DNA from: Hymenobacter sp. CRA2
GTDB taxonomy: Bacteria; Bacteroidota; Bacteroidia; Cytophagales; Hymenobacteraceae
Length of the DNA: 64,000 nt
Assembly (NCBI RefSeq): GCF_002007105.1
Contig: NZ_MVBC01000004.1
Span: 248,001-312,000, forward strand
Direction of reading: 5' to 3'
Positions 16,807 through 25,514 of the stretch are shown here, piece after piece. Below the pieces are notes generated by a model. That model was not told the DNA's origin. It saw nothing but the letters and a program-made list of their open reading frames with translations, and did no database searches. How positions within the stretch are numbered: the first letter of the stretch is position 1; each line of letters starts with the position of its first letter. A program made the translations under genes and the position numbers.

Positions 16807-17127
16807 ATGTCCCACCGCGCGCTGAATCTGCCGGAGCTCGGCCTGCTCATCTACCTGCTGCGCGACAAGCCCGGCGCCGAGCGGCTGCTGGCCGCGCTGC
16901 ACACCGTACACGTGACGGAAATTACCCCCGACGGCGTCGGCAGCCTGCGGTTTGTCAACCCCATGCCCGAGCGCCGCCTGGGCGAGAGCATTGCCACCAC
17001 GCAGTTTCTGGACGAAGACGGCGTGCCCGTGCTCGTGGCGTTGTATCTGGACCGCGAAGGGGAGCTGTACGAGCTGGATTGCTGGAAAACCGACGACTCG
17101 CCGGTGCGGCGCATCCCGGCGTTTTAG
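16807..17127 (+). CDS. DUF6984-like protein
   Basis: 106 residues from the ATG at 16807. It contains GVGSLRF and the C-terminal YELDCWKTDDSPV, where DUF6984-type proteins carry a similar GxGSL and FELDxWK pattern. These small soluble proteins often occur near toxin/immunity genes, but the function is unknown. An in-frame start at 16726 would add 27 unconvincing residues. Confidence 0.55.
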   Translation: MSHRALNLPELGLLIYLLRDKPGAERLLAALHTVHVTEITPDGVGSLRFVNPMPERRLGESIATTQFLDEDGVPVLVALYLDREGELYELDCWKTDDSPVRRIPAF

Positions 17128-17153
17128 GGGCCGTGCGCCGTGCCTCGGCCGGC

Positions 17154-17504
17154 TCAGCGCACGGCGTAGATGCGCTGCACGCGGCGGTTCTGGCCCAGCT
17201 GCTGGCTCAGAGCCGCCACGGCCTGCTCGGCGCCGCGCGGGTTGAGCAGGACCGTTTGCAGGGCCAGATTGAGTTTTTGGGCGGTGCGGCGGCACAGGCC
17301 GTTGCCACGGCTCAGGTCCAGGCACAGGTCGTTGAGCCGGGTTTCGTACACGAGCTGATCCTGCGCGTCGTAGAAGCGCACCACGGTGTGGTCACGGGTA
17401 ATCAGGTTGGTTTCCAGGTTCCAGTAGCCGCCTTGCGGGACTTGCTGCGCGTGTACCAGGGCGGGCAGCAGGCAAAAGCAGGCAATGAGCAGGAGCGTTT
17501 TCAT
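17154..17504 (-). CDS. Secreted hypothetical protein
   Basis: 116 residues with a signal peptide (MKTLLLIACFCLLPALVHA, then cleavage before QQ). The mature ~97-residue domain has two cysteines (CLD, LCRR) that may form a disulfide. Such exported small proteins are common in Hymenobacter; no family recognised. It converges on the DUF6984-like gene 26 bases away. Confidence 0.65.
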   Translation of the reverse strand: MKTLLLIACFCLLPALVHAQQVPQGGYWNLETNLITRDHTVVRFYDAQDQLVYETRLNDLCLDLSRGNGLCRRTAQKLNLALQTVLLNPRGAEQAVAALSQQLGQNRRVQRIYAVR

Positions 17505-17643
17505 GGGGTGGGGTAGGCTAAGGGTGACACATAGGCTAGGGCGTCGGCCGCTAACCGGTACCAAGATGGCCCGCCCAAACGGCCCGCGCCGGCTTATTCG
17601 CCCTTCGATGTACGGGCAGGGAAATACGGTAGCCAGCGGGCGG

Positions 17644-17666
17644 CCAACGACCGGTTCGGTCGTTGG
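17644..17666 (+). promoter_or_regulatory. Perfect hairpin upstream of the LytS/LytTR operon
   Basis: CCAACGACCG-GTT-CGGTCGTTGG, a 10-bp stem with a 3-base loop, in the 253-base divergent spacer. It could be an operator or leader structure for the kinase operon. A TATATTCA box at 17731-17738 may be the -7 element. No gene is seen in this spacer. Confidence 0.4.
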
Positions 17667-17763
17667 TCGATGAAGCATTGCAGTTGGTCTATTAATCAGA
17701 TAACAAGCCGCTTACCTGCGGCAGAATCGGTATATTCACCGAGGCTCAACGCAAACGGTGGGT

Positions 17764-18960
17764 ATGGCTATGGCTCAGGTAATCAACCAGACGCTACGGC
17801 AGGTGCTGCGGGCGGTAGACGAACGGAGCGGGCTGCGCCACGGGCTGTTCTGGCTGGTGGTCGGCCTGCTGGAGGCCGCGTTGCTGCGCTACAAGTGCGC
17901 GTTTGTCGACCACCTCGGGCTGGCCCTGGTGTATGCGCTGGGGCTGCTGCTGAGCTCGTACGGGCCGGCCACCTACGCGCTGCTCTACGGGGTGCTGCCC
18001 GAGCTGTGGGCCGAGCAGCCCCGCTACGGCCGTCTGCTGATCCTAGCCCTGGGGTGGCTGGGCGCGGCGTCCGTGCTGTCCTACGCCGTGTGGGCCTGGG
18101 GGCTGCTGCCGCTGCAGGCCGCTATGGTTTCCGGGCCCCTGGATAGGCAACTGGCCTTGTCGTCGGCGTTGCACGTGCCCTTGCTGCTGGTGGCCGGTGC
18201 CGCCGCCGGGCTGTGGGGCTACCGGCGCTGGCACCGCAAGGAGCTGGCCAATGAGCAGCTGCAGCAGGAAAACTACCGCGCGGAGCTGCAGCTGCTGCAA
18301 GCCCAGATTCACCCGCATTTTCTCTTCAACACGCTCAATAACCTGTACGCCCTCACGCTCCGGCAGTCGGAGGAGGCGCCGCTGGTGGTGGAGCGGCTGC
18401 GGGCGCTGCTGCATTTTGTGGTGGAGCAGGGCCACGCGCCGCTGGTGAGCCTGCGCGCCGAGCTGGCTCTGCTGCGCAACTACGTAGCCCTGGAGCAACT
18501 GCGCTACGGCCCGCGCCTGACCGTGGTGTTCGATGCTCCCGCCATGCCGCTCCACGCCGGCATCGCGCCGCTGCTGCTGCTGCCGCTGGTCGAAAACGCC
18601 TTCAAGCACGGCTCCGCCGAGCAGGTGGGGGCCGCCCGCATCGTCATTCGGCTGGGCCTGGAGCCCAACTACCTCACCTGCACCATCCACAACACGAAAA
18701 ATGCCGACGCGCCCGCCATAGCTGGCGGTATTGGCCTGCGCAACGTGCGCCAGCGCCTGCAGCTGCTGTATCCCGGGCAGCATGAGCTAGGGGTGGAGGC
18801 GCTGCCCGATACATTCAGTGTGCAGCTGCGCCTGCGCCTGCGGGAGCTGGAGGCGGCCGCCGTGCCGCCCCGTCGGCGGGCCTGGCAGGTAGCGGGGCGC
18901 CGCCGGCGGCCGACCCTGTTCCGGTGGCGGGCGGCCGCGGCCAACTGGGTACCCGCATGA
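17764..18960 (+). CDS. Membrane sensor histidine kinase, LytS/YehU (His_kinase) type
   Basis: 398 residues from the ATG at 17764 (GTG 17758 and ATG 17770 are alternatives). About four membrane segments in residues 20-150, a linker helix, then the LytS-type dimerisation box QIHPHFLFNTLNN with phosphoacceptor H185. The N-box LPLVENAFKHG and the GIGLRNVRQRL lid follow. A basic proline-rich tail ends the protein. First of three coupled genes; its TGA overlaps the next ATG. Should phosphorylate the LytTR regulator; the signal is unknown. Confidence 0.9.
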   Translation: MAMAQVINQTLRQVLRAVDERSGLRHGLFWLVVGLLEAALLRYKCAFVDHLGLALVYALGLLLSSYGPATYALLYGVLPELWAEQPRYGRLLILALGWLGAASVLSYAVWAWGLLPLQAAMVSGPLDRQLALSSALHVPLLLVAGAAAGLWGYRRWHRKELANEQLQQENYRAELQLLQAQIHPHFLFNTLNNLYALTLRQSEEAPLVVERLRALLHFVVEQGHAPLVSLRAELALLRNYVALEQLRYGPRLTVVFDAPAMPLHAGIAPLLLLPLVENAFKHGSAEQVGAARIVIRLGLEPNYLTCTIHNTKNADAPAIAGGIGLRNVRQRLQLLYPGQHELGVEALPDTFSVQLRLRLRELEAAAVPPRRRAWQVAGRRRRPTLFRWRAAAANWVPA

Positions 18961-20072
18961 GCGCCGTGCTACGACACCGGGTGGTCCGGCACGGGCTGTT
19001 CTGGGCGGCAATGCTGGCCTTCTCCCTGATTATACAGCTGCCCGCGCACTGGGGCAACGGCGCCCGGATGTACGTGAGCGGCCTGTTTTTCAACCAGCTG
19101 CCGGCCTCCATGCTGGCCACGTATCCATTGCTGTACTGGCTGCTGCCCCGGTTGATGCGGCAGCCCCTGGCGTTTATGCTGCTGCTGGCCGCGTGGGTGG
19201 CCACCTGTGCCCTGCTGACGGTGCTGACCGTTATCTGGTTTGATTTTGTGGTGACGCCCGGGCTATTGCACGACCGGCCCGTGCCGGAGTTTCACCACGG
19301 CAGCTACTGGCGGCTGAACTTCACCTTCTTCATCACCGTGCTGACGGCTGGCATCGCCGTGACGGTCAAAATCACCCGCGAGTGGGAGGCGCAGCGCCGC
19401 CAGCGCCAGCGGCTGCGGCAAGAGCGCCTGCGCACGGAGCTGCAGCTGCTGAAAGCGCAGCTGCAGCCAGCGTTTCTGTTCGGCACGCTCCGCTCGCTGC
19501 ACCGGCTCACGGCCGCCAAGGCGGCTGAGTCGCCGGGGGCGGTGCTGCACCTGGCCGAACTGCTGCGCTACATGCTCTACGAAAGCCCCCACGACTCCGT
19601 ACCGCTGGCCGACGAAGTGGCCATGATGCAGCGCTACGTGGCCCTGGAGCAGCTCCGGCTGGGGCGCCGCGTGGAGGTGTCGCTCAACTTCAGCGGCGCG
19701 TTGGAGGACTACGTCATCGAGCCGCTGCTGCTGCTGCCGTTTCTGGAAAACGCACTCCGGCACGGCACCGCCCCCGCCCTGGAGTGCGCCTGGATCAGCC
19801 TGGATTTGGTAGTGCGCCACCACCGGCTCGAACTCAAAGTCATCAATAGCCACATGCCCGGCGCGGCGGGCTGTACCGAAGGCCCGGGTCTGCGCCGCGT
19901 GCGCCAGCGGCTGGAGCACCACTACGCCGGGCGCTACCGGCTGCAGGTATTGCCGGAGCCCGATACCTTTCTGATCATCCTGCACCTGCCGCTCGCGGCG
20001 CGGGCGCAGCTGGCCCCGGGCCGGCTGCAGTCGACGGCGGCGGCCGCCACTCTTCAGCCGCAACTGCCATGA
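18957..20072 (+). CDS. LytS-type histidine kinase lacking the phosphoacceptor His (pseudokinase)
   Basis: 371 residues, four hydrophobic segments in residues 14-140, a coiled linker, then a LytS dimerisation region reading QLQPAFLFGTLRSL. The conserved PHFLFN is PAFLFG, so the phosphoacceptor His is Ala172 (codon GCG at 19470-19472) and the Asn is Gly. The N-box (PFLENALRHG) and the lid (GPGLRRVRQRL) remain, so ATP could still bind. Start ATGA overlaps the active kinase's stop, and its own stop overlaps the regulator's start. A regulatory or trans-phosphorylating partner is inferred. Confidence 0.85.
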   Translation: MSAVLRHRVVRHGLFWAAMLAFSLIIQLPAHWGNGARMYVSGLFFNQLPASMLATYPLLYWLLPRLMRQPLAFMLLLAAWVATCALLTVLTVIWFDFVVTPGLLHDRPVPEFHHGSYWRLNFTFFITVLTAGIAVTVKITREWEAQRRQRQRLRQERLRTELQLLKAQLQPAFLFGTLRSLHRLTAAKAAESPGAVLHLAELLRYMLYESPHDSVPLADEVAMMQRYVALEQLRLGRRVEVSLNFSGALEDYVIEPLLLLPFLENALRHGTAPALECAWISLDLVVRHHRLELKVINSHMPGAAGCTEGPGLRRVRQRLEHHYAGRYRLQVLPEPDTFLIILHLPLAARAQLAPGRLQSTAAAATLQPQLP

Positions 20073-20773
20073 AACTAAAGTGCTTGCTGGTCGACGACGA
20101 GCCGCCGGCCCTGGAGGTGCTGACCGCCTACGTGCGCGAAGTGGCGCACCTGGAGCTGGTGGGCACCTGCGAAAATGCCCTACAGGCCTTCGCGGCCCTG
20201 CAGCAGCAGCCCGTCGACCTGCTGTTTCTCGACATCAAGATGCCCAAGATGCTGGGCACCGATTTTCTGCGTAGCCTGCCGCACCCGCCGCAGGTCATCT
20301 TCACCACGGCCTACCGCGAGTACGCCTACGAGGGCTTCGAGCTCAGCGCGGTGGACTACCTGCTCAAGCCCGTGTCGCTGGAGCGGTTTCTGAAGGCCGT
20401 GGCCAAAGCCACCAAAACCGAGGCGCCGCCCGCGCCCGCCGAAGCCCCGGCCGGGCCCAACCCCGATGCTTTCCTGTACTTCCGCATCGACCGGAAGATG
20501 GTGAAAGTGGTGCTGCGCGAGGTGCTGTACGTGGAGGGCCTGAAGGACTACGTGAAGATTCACTGCGCCGCGGGCCCGGCGCTGGTGGTCAAGCAAACCA
20601 TCAACAGCATGGAGGAAAAGCTTTCGGCCAGCAATTTTCTGCGGGTCCACCGCTCCTTCATCGTCGCCCTCGACAAAGTGCGCACCTACAGCCCGAGCCA
20701 CCTGGAAGTAGCCGGGCAGGAGGTACCCATCGGGCGCATGTACCGCCAGCAGGTCGGCGAGGTATTGCGCTGA
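20069..20773 (+). CDS. LytTR-family response regulator
   Basis: 234 residues. Receiver domain with VDDEPPA, phosphoacceptor D55 (LLFLDIKMP), T/S switch (FTTAY) and K in LLKPV; a Pro/Ala linker near residues 112-130; then a LytTR DNA-binding domain (residues ~135-234) with DYVKIH, LRVHRSFIV and the C-terminal IGRMYRQQV. Coupled by ATGA overlap to the pseudokinase. Targets of LytTR regulators are usually direct repeats; none was identified upstream of this operon. Confidence 0.92.
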   Translation: MKLKCLLVDDEPPALEVLTAYVREVAHLELVGTCENALQAFAALQQQPVDLLFLDIKMPKMLGTDFLRSLPHPPQVIFTTAYREYAYEGFELSAVDYLLKPVSLERFLKAVAKATKTEAPPAPAEAPAGPNPDAFLYFRIDRKMVKVVLREVLYVEGLKDYVKIHCAAGPALVVKQTINSMEEKLSASNFLRVHRSFIVALDKVRTYSPSHLEVAGQEVPIGRMYRQQVGEVLR

Positions 20774-20791
20774 CCTGCTGGCTTCGCTCAC

Positions 20792-21247
20792 TTACTTGCA
20801 CTGGTCCTTGCGGCGCGTGTCAATGACGTAGGCAATGCGCCAGCCGGCGGCCAGCTTTACCAGCTGAAACGAGTTGTAGCCGCAGTGGCTGAACTTGCCG
20901 TCGAGGTAAAACTGGTACGGCGTCCACGCACTGGCCAGACCGGCGTCGACGAGCACCTGCTCGAAGCGGATTCGCTCGTCCCACACGTCCTTGTGCGGCG
21001 TGCCCACGGCTTTCAGGAAGTCCTTCGGGTTTTCGGTCAGCACCTGCGTGGTGCCGCCGCGGGTACTGATGGTCTGGAGCACCACGCTGGGGGCCAGCGA
21101 GCTGCGCACCAGGGCGCTGTCGCCCTTGCGCATGCCGTCGAAGAACGTGTTGATGGTTTTCCGGACAGCTTCGGTTTCGGCGGCCGGGGCTTGGGCCAGG
21201 GCCGGCGCGCTGAGCAGCAACAGGCAGGGGAGTAGCAGGTGTTTCAT
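20792..21247 (-). CDS. Exported NTF2-like (SnoaL/DUF4440 fold) protein
   Basis: 151 residues. Signal peptide MKHLLLPCLLLLSAPALAQA, then a cone-fold domain typical of nuclear transport factor 2-like proteins: the VRKTINTFFDGMRKGD opening helix and the C-terminal strand with WRIAYVIDTR. Family members bind or isomerise small ligands; no catalytic dyad is evident. Convergent with the LytTR gene, 18 bases apart. Confidence 0.75.
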   Translation of the reverse strand: MKHLLLPCLLLLSAPALAQAPAAETEAVRKTINTFFDGMRKGDSALVRSSLAPSVVLQTISTRGGTTQVLTENPKDFLKAVGTPHKDVWDERIRFEQVLVDAGLASAWTPYQFYLDGKFSHCGYNSFQLVKLAAGWRIAYVIDTRRKDQCK

Positions 21248-21496
21248 GGGCCGTTGGGGCGGGAGAGTTGGATGGAAAAGTAACACGCCCGGCGGGCTCG
21301 GTTGCACGCACCGACCGTAGGTAGCACCGGCAATAGAGCCGCTCATCGCGGCCAGCCCGTTGGGCCCGCTTGCGCCTGGTTTTCGCCGGGTTTGGGGCCA
21401 GCTTTTCCCGGCTGACTTACCGTTTGCGGGCAACTATCCACCCGCCGCGGCTGTTACCCCATAGTCAACGATAGTGGCCGGCGCGCAGCGTTTTGC

Positions 21497-21504
21497 TACC
21501 TTCG
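21497..21504 (+). promoter_or_regulatory. -7 promoter element of the DUF6728 gene
   Basis: TACCTTCG, a one-base variant of TAnnTTTG, 33 bases before the start at 21538. Confidence 0.45.
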
Positions 21505-21537
21505 TTGCTTTCCCGCAGCCGCTAACCTTTCGCCTCT

Positions 21538-21717
21538 ATGCGTACCAAAGGCTTGTTCGATTTCGGTCCGGTGTTCGGTTATTTCTTCCGCAAGAAAGAC
21601 CCGAACCGCCACACCAACTTCAACCTGCGCACCATGCATACGATCAATAAAATATCGATGCTGATGTTCCTGGCGGGGTTGATTTTCATGCTGTTTAAGT
21701 TCGTCATCCTGCGCTAA
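21538..21717 (+). CDS. DUF6728-like small membrane protein, 59 aa
   Basis: Encodes MRTKGLFDFGPVFGYFFRKK, then DPNRHTNFNLRTMHTINKI, then one transmembrane helix near residues 38-56. The FGYFFRKKDPNR and HTINKIS features match DUF6728-type proteins of Bacteroidota. Role unknown; the basic N-terminus probably faces the cytoplasm. It has its own promoter and a strong terminator, so it is likely a real, well expressed single gene. Confidence 0.8.
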   Translation: MRTKGLFDFGPVFGYFFRKKDPNRHTNFNLRTMHTINKISMLMFLAGLIFMLFKFVILR

Positions 21718-21749
21718 GCCGCCGGAAGCTGGACGTATTTCCTTGCCTA

Positions 21750-21789
21750 AGCCTGTCGGCCCCACGCGCCGACGGGCTTTGCCGTTTTT
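21750..21789 (+). terminator. Terminator of the DUF6728 gene
   Basis: AGCCTGTCGGC pairs with GCCGACGGGCT (one G-U) around a 7-base loop, followed by TTGCCGTTTTT. Confidence 0.75.
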
Positions 21790-21865
21790 ACCGTTGGCCC
21801 GGGCTTTTCGTCGGCTGGGGCGTGCCGCCCATCGGCCGCCGTAGCGCCCGGTTTTCACTTACCTA

Positions 21866-23083
21866 ATGACCTCAAAGACCACGGGCCACGGCGGCCTGAT
21901 TCTGCTCCTGGGCCTGCTCACGGCCTTCGGCCCGATGAGCATCGACATGTACCTGCCGGCCTTCCCGACCATCGCCCGCGAGTTTGGCGTGCCGATTTCG
22001 GCGGTGCAGTTCACCCTGGCTTCCTACAACATCGGCATTGCCCTCGGGCAGCTCGTGTACGGGCCGCTGTCGGACCAGCTCGGGCGCAAGGGCAGCCTGC
22101 TGGCCGGCATGCTGATTTACGCCCTGGCTGCCATGGGCTGCGCCTTCGCCCACAGCGTGGATCAGCTGGTGCTGGTGCGCGCCCTGCAGGCCGTGGGCGG
22201 CTGCGCGGGCATGGTGCTCACGCGCGCCATCGTGCGCGACCGGTTTCAGGGCAACGAGTCGGCCGGGGTGTTCAGCATGCTCATGCTCATCATGGGCGTG
22301 GCGCCCATTCTGGCGCCCACCGTGGGCGGCCTCATCCTGGCCCACCTGCACGACTGGCGCTTTATCTTCTGGCTGATGGCTGGGCTGGGCTTCACGGCCC
22401 TGCTCAGCATCTTCCTGAGCCTGCCCGAAACGCTGCCGGCCGAGCGGCGCAACCCCGTGGCGCTGCGCAACTCCTTCCGCACCTACGGCCGCCTGTTGCA
22501 GGACCGCGAATTTGTGGGTTACGCGCTGGCCGCCGGCATGGTGCAGGGCGGCATGTTCACCTACATCACCGGCTCCTCGTTCGTGTTTATGAAGCTGTTC
22601 GGCCTCAGCGAGCAGCAATTCGGGTTACTCTTCGGGCTGAACGCCTGCGGCATCATCGGCGCCTCGCAGCTCAATAACCTGCTGCTGCGCCGCTTCACCT
22701 TCGATGAGATTCTGCGCGCGGTGGTGCGGTTTTACGCGGGCGCGGCCGCCGTGCTACTGCTGATGGCCTACACGGGGTGGTTTGGCATTTATGGCATCGG
22801 TGTGCCGCTGTTCTGCGCCGTGGCCTGCGTGGGCCTGGCCGTGCCCAATGCCACCGCCGGCGCCATGTATCACCACGGGCAGCAGGCCGGCAGCGCTTCG
22901 GCCCTCATGGGTACGCTCATGTACAGCTGCGGCGCCGTGGCGGCCATCACCGTCAGCGCCCTGGCGGCCGAGTCGGCACTGCCGATGGCCGGCACGCTGG
23001 CGGCCTGCGCTGCGGCCGGGTTGCTGATTCAGACCTTGATGCTGCGCAAACCTGCCACGGCCACCGCGCCCGCGGCCGTTTAG
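21866..23083 (+). CDS. Bcr/CflA family drug-resistance MFS transporter
   Basis: 405 residues, 12 predicted membrane helices. Signature features of the Bcr/CflA group: SIDMYLPAFPTIA in helix 1, the loop-2 motif YGPLSDQLGRKG, and the helix-4/5 motif RAIVRD. Proton-driven export of bicyclomycin-like drugs, sulfonamides, dipeptides or cysteine is known for the family; the substrate here is unknown. The stop overlaps the convergent DUF1003 gene by 4 bases. Confidence 0.9.
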   Translation: MTSKTTGHGGLILLLGLLTAFGPMSIDMYLPAFPTIAREFGVPISAVQFTLASYNIGIALGQLVYGPLSDQLGRKGSLLAGMLIYALAAMGCAFAHSVDQLVLVRALQAVGGCAGMVLTRAIVRDRFQGNESAGVFSMLMLIMGVAPILAPTVGGLILAHLHDWRFIFWLMAGLGFTALLSIFLSLPETLPAERRNPVALRNSFRTYGRLLQDREFVGYALAAGMVQGGMFTYITGSSFVFMKLFGLSEQQFGLLFGLNACGIIGASQLNNLLLRRFTFDEILRAVVRFYAGAAAVLLLMAYTGWFGIYGIGVPLFCAVACVGLAVPNATAGAMYHHGQQAGSASALMGTLMYSCGAVAAITVSALAAESALPMAGTLAACAAAGLLIQTLMLRKPATATAPAAV

Positions 23084-23667
23084 CTTGGCTGGGGGCGGCC
23101 GGGCTCCGGCACCTCGCCGCTTGTCGGTTGCTCCTGGTGCTCCTCCATAGCGTCGAGCACGCGCTCGGGGTGCACGTCTTGGGCCAGCTCATCGATTTCC
23201 GGGTCGTGGGCGGCGGCAATGTCCATCTTCTTGGCCATGGCCGTCACCAGCACCACCAGGCGCGTCACCTCGTGTTCGGTCAGCAGACTGATTTGCAGGT
23301 CCAGATCGGCGCGCTTATCAGCCTGAACCGCCATCCGGTTTTGGCTGATCAGCACGAAGGTGGAGAGGAAAATGGCTTCGACCGACGCCACCATGGCCAG
23401 CACCACGAAGGACTTATCGAACGGGGGCAGCCCCAGCCAGCCCAGGTTCCAGACAACCCAAAGGCCGAACAAGGCCAAGTGAATGAAGACGAAGGCCATG
23501 CTGCCGGTAAAGCCCGTGACGGTATCGGCCAGGCGGTCTTGCCAACGCTTGCGCTGCTCGTCGGCCCGCTGCCGCTGCAGCAGCGCCTCGATGTTGCGCT
23601 GCACCACGCGCGCCATGTTCGGCTGGCTGTCGTCGGGAGTGGCTGGGGGCTGGTGGGCGGAGTTCAT
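23080..23667 (-). CDS. DUF1003 membrane protein
   Basis: 195 residues. After a soluble N-terminal helix with RIAD-like ADTVTGFTGSMAFV, two adjacent membrane helices (residues ~52-78 and ~88-108) are followed by the family's SQNRMAVQADKRADLD signature and an acidic tail. DUF1003 proteins are putative inner-membrane proteins, sometimes linked to Mg/cation homeostasis, without a proven function. Confidence 0.85.
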   Translation of the reverse strand: MNSAHQPPATPDDSQPNMARVVQRNIEALLQRQRADEQRKRWQDRLADTVTGFTGSMAFVFIHLALFGLWVVWNLGWLGLPPFDKSFVVLAMVASVEAIFLSTFVLISQNRMAVQADKRADLDLQISLLTEHEVTRLVVLVTAMAKKMDIAAAHDPEIDELAQDVHPERVLDAMEEHQEQPTSGEVPEPGRPQPS

Positions 23668-23851
23668 ACGTGGGGGATAGGTTATGCCCTGGAGTGTACG
23701 GGAATAAGAGAAATTGAAGCTGGGCAGTGTTTCATATGTGGCTAGCTGCGAGTTGGATAGGATAATACTCGGGTCGGCCTTGAGCCGGCCGGTAGCTCCG
23801 GTTGGCTTTCGAGCTGGTTTGCTACCTTGCCGCCGTAGTTTCACCGCCGCC

Positions 23852-24217
23852 ATGAACATCGAAGAACTCCGCGACTACTGCCTCACCAAGCCCGGCACCA
23901 CCGAAGAGACGCCGTTTGGCCCCGACACCTTGGTATTTAAAGTCGGCGGCAAAATCTACGCCCTCACCAGCATCGACGACTACGGCAGCGTCAACCTCAA
24001 GTGCGACCCGGACCGCGCCGAGCAGCTGCGCGAGCAGTACGACTTCGTGGTGCCCGGCTACCACATGAACAAAAAGCATTGGAACACCGTGCTCATCGGC
24101 ACCGGCATCACGGTGCGGCTGCTGCAGGAGCTCATCGATCATTCCTACGACCTGGTGCGCGCCTCGCTGCCCAAGGCCGTGCGCGAGGAGCTGGCCGCCG
24201 CCGAAAACGAGCTGTAG
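23852..24217 (+). CDS. MmcQ/YjbR family protein (CyaY-like fold)
   Basis: 121 residues, full length for the family. Typical segments are LTKPGTTEETPFGPDTLVFKV, with the ETPFG loop (listed as motif; fold strands follow), NLKCDP and HMNKKHWNTV, ending in LIDHSYDLV. The fold resembles the double-wing DNA-binding protein, but DNA binding is not established. A TACCTTGC box at 23823-23830 is a plausible -7 element. Confidence 0.85.
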   Translation: MNIEELRDYCLTKPGTTEETPFGPDTLVFKVGGKIYALTSIDDYGSVNLKCDPDRAEQLREQYDFVVPGYHMNKKHWNTVLIGTGITVRLLQELIDHSYDLVRASLPKAVREELAAAENEL

Positions 24218-24319
24218 GGCAAGACCCAAGCAAACTGGCGTCGCCGCGGGGTGAACATTGCCACAACCAGCGCGGTTACACCAGCAATTGGGCCGGGCCC
24301 GCACGTTTTTTCTGCCGTC

Positions 24320-24766
24320 ATGCAAATCAGTAGCCGCTTTTCCGTCGCCGTGCACGTGCTGTCGCTGCTGGCCATGTACCAGCCAACCGACGCGCCGCTG
24401 ACCTCGGAACGCATGGCCGGCAGCGTCAATACCAACCCGGTGGTCATCCGCCGCATCCTGGGGCAGCTGAAAAAGGCTGGCCTAGTGGAAGTACGCCCCG
24501 CCGCCGGCGGCACCTTTCTGACCCGGCAGCCCGCTATCATCAGCCTGCTCGACGTGTACCGGGCCGTGGAAGTGGTGGAGGCCGGCCGTCTGTTTGGCAT
24601 GTCTGAAAAGCCCAACCCGGCCTGCACGGTGGGGCGCTACATTCAGTCGGCTCTCGACGTGACGCTGCAACGCGCCCAAACCGCGCTGGAGCAGGAACTG
24701 GCGGGCGTGAGCCTGCAGCAGGTAACGGTGGATATTGCTGCCAAGGCCGCCGTGGGAGCCGGCTAA
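24320..24766 (+). CDS. Rrf2 family regulator without Fe-S cysteines (YwnA-like)
   Basis: 148 residues from the ATG at 24320. Winged helix in residues 1-65 (SRFSVAVHVLSLLA, then VVIRRILGQLKKAGLV) and a dimerisation helix. Only one Cys (NPACTVG) is present, so it lacks the three-Cys cluster site of IscR/NsrR and belongs to the YwnA-type subgroup. The next gene encodes an NAD(P)H-binding protein, the same pairing as ywnA-ywnB in Bacillus. A palindrome lies between them. Confidence 0.85.
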   Translation: MQISSRFSVAVHVLSLLAMYQPTDAPLTSERMAGSVNTNPVVIRRILGQLKKAGLVEVRPAAGGTFLTRQPAIISLLDVYRAVEVVEAGRLFGMSEKPNPACTVGRYIQSALDVTLQRAQTALEQELAGVSLQQVTVDIAAKAAVGAG

Positions 24767-24780
24767 ATTTTTTTGTCGCT

Positions 24781-24802
24781 TATTGTAACAATAGCGGTTA
24801 CA
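24781..24802 (+). promoter_or_regulatory. Candidate Rrf2 operator
   Basis: TATTGTAACAATA (24781-24793) is a near-perfect palindrome, and TGTAAC (24784-24789) with GTTACA (24797-24802) forms a second dyad with a 7-base spacer. It is AT-rich in a GC-rich context, 41-62 bases before the NAD(P)H-binding gene and 15 bases after the Rrf2 gene. Confidence 0.5.
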
Positions 24803-24842
24803 GTAGGTTCTTGCCCTACAAAACCATCTAATTCCTAACTCC

Positions 24843-25496
24843 ATGAAAATTGCTCTCATCGGTGCCACCGGCTTTGTCGGTTCCAACCTGCTGCGTGAAG
24901 CTCTGCAGCGTGGCCACCAGGTCACGGCCATCGTGCGCGACCCCGGCAAGCTCGCCGCCGAGCAAAACCAGAACCTGACGGTGGTGCAAGGCGACGTGAA
25001 CCAGCCGGCGGAGCTGGCCGAGCAGCTGAAAGGCCACGACGTGGTCCTCAACTCCTTCAACGCCGGCTGGACCAACCCCAACCTGTACAACGACTTCCTC
25101 AGCGGCTGCCGCACCATTGAGCGGGCCACTGAGCAAGCCGGCGTGCCGCGCCTGCTGGCCATCGGCGGGGCCGGCAGCCTCTACATCGGCGAGCAGCAAC
25201 TGGTGGACGGCCCGCAGTTTCCGGCCGAATACAAGCCCGGGGCCACCGCCGCCCGCGACTACCTGGGCGAGCTGCGCCAAAACCAGACGTTGGACTGGAC
25301 CTTCTTCAGCCCGGCCATCGAGATGCACCAAGGCATCAGCACCGGCCGCACCGGGCAGTACCGCCTCGGCACCGAAAATCCGGTGTTCAACGAGGAAGGC
25401 CGCAGCATTCTTTCCGGCGAAGACTTGGCCGTAGCCGTGCTCGACGAGGTGGAAAAGCACCAGTTCAGCCGCCAGCGCTTCACGGCAGCGTATTAA
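24843..25496 (+). CDS. NAD(P)H-binding protein, YwnB/NmrA-like
   Basis: 217 residues. GATGFVGSNLL is the dinucleotide-binding loop. Mid-protein NSFNAGW and IGGAGSLYI are typical of the YwnB-type atypical SDRs, and the Tyr-x3-Lys dyad is not obvious. Likely a redox-sensing or flavin/quinone-type reductase under control of the Rrf2 regulator upstream. Followed by an inverted-repeat element and a strong bidirectional hairpin. Confidence 0.85.
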   Translation: MKIALIGATGFVGSNLLREALQRGHQVTAIVRDPGKLAAEQNQNLTVVQGDVNQPAELAEQLKGHDVVLNSFNAGWTNPNLYNDFLSGCRTIERATEQAGVPRLLAIGGAGSLYIGEQQLVDGPQFPAEYKPGATAARDYLGELRQNQTLDWTFFSPAIEMHQGISTGRTGQYRLGTENPVFNEEGRSILSGEDLAVAVLDEVEKHQFSRQRFTAAY

Positions 25497-25514
25497 GTCA
25501 GTCCTAAAAAGGCC

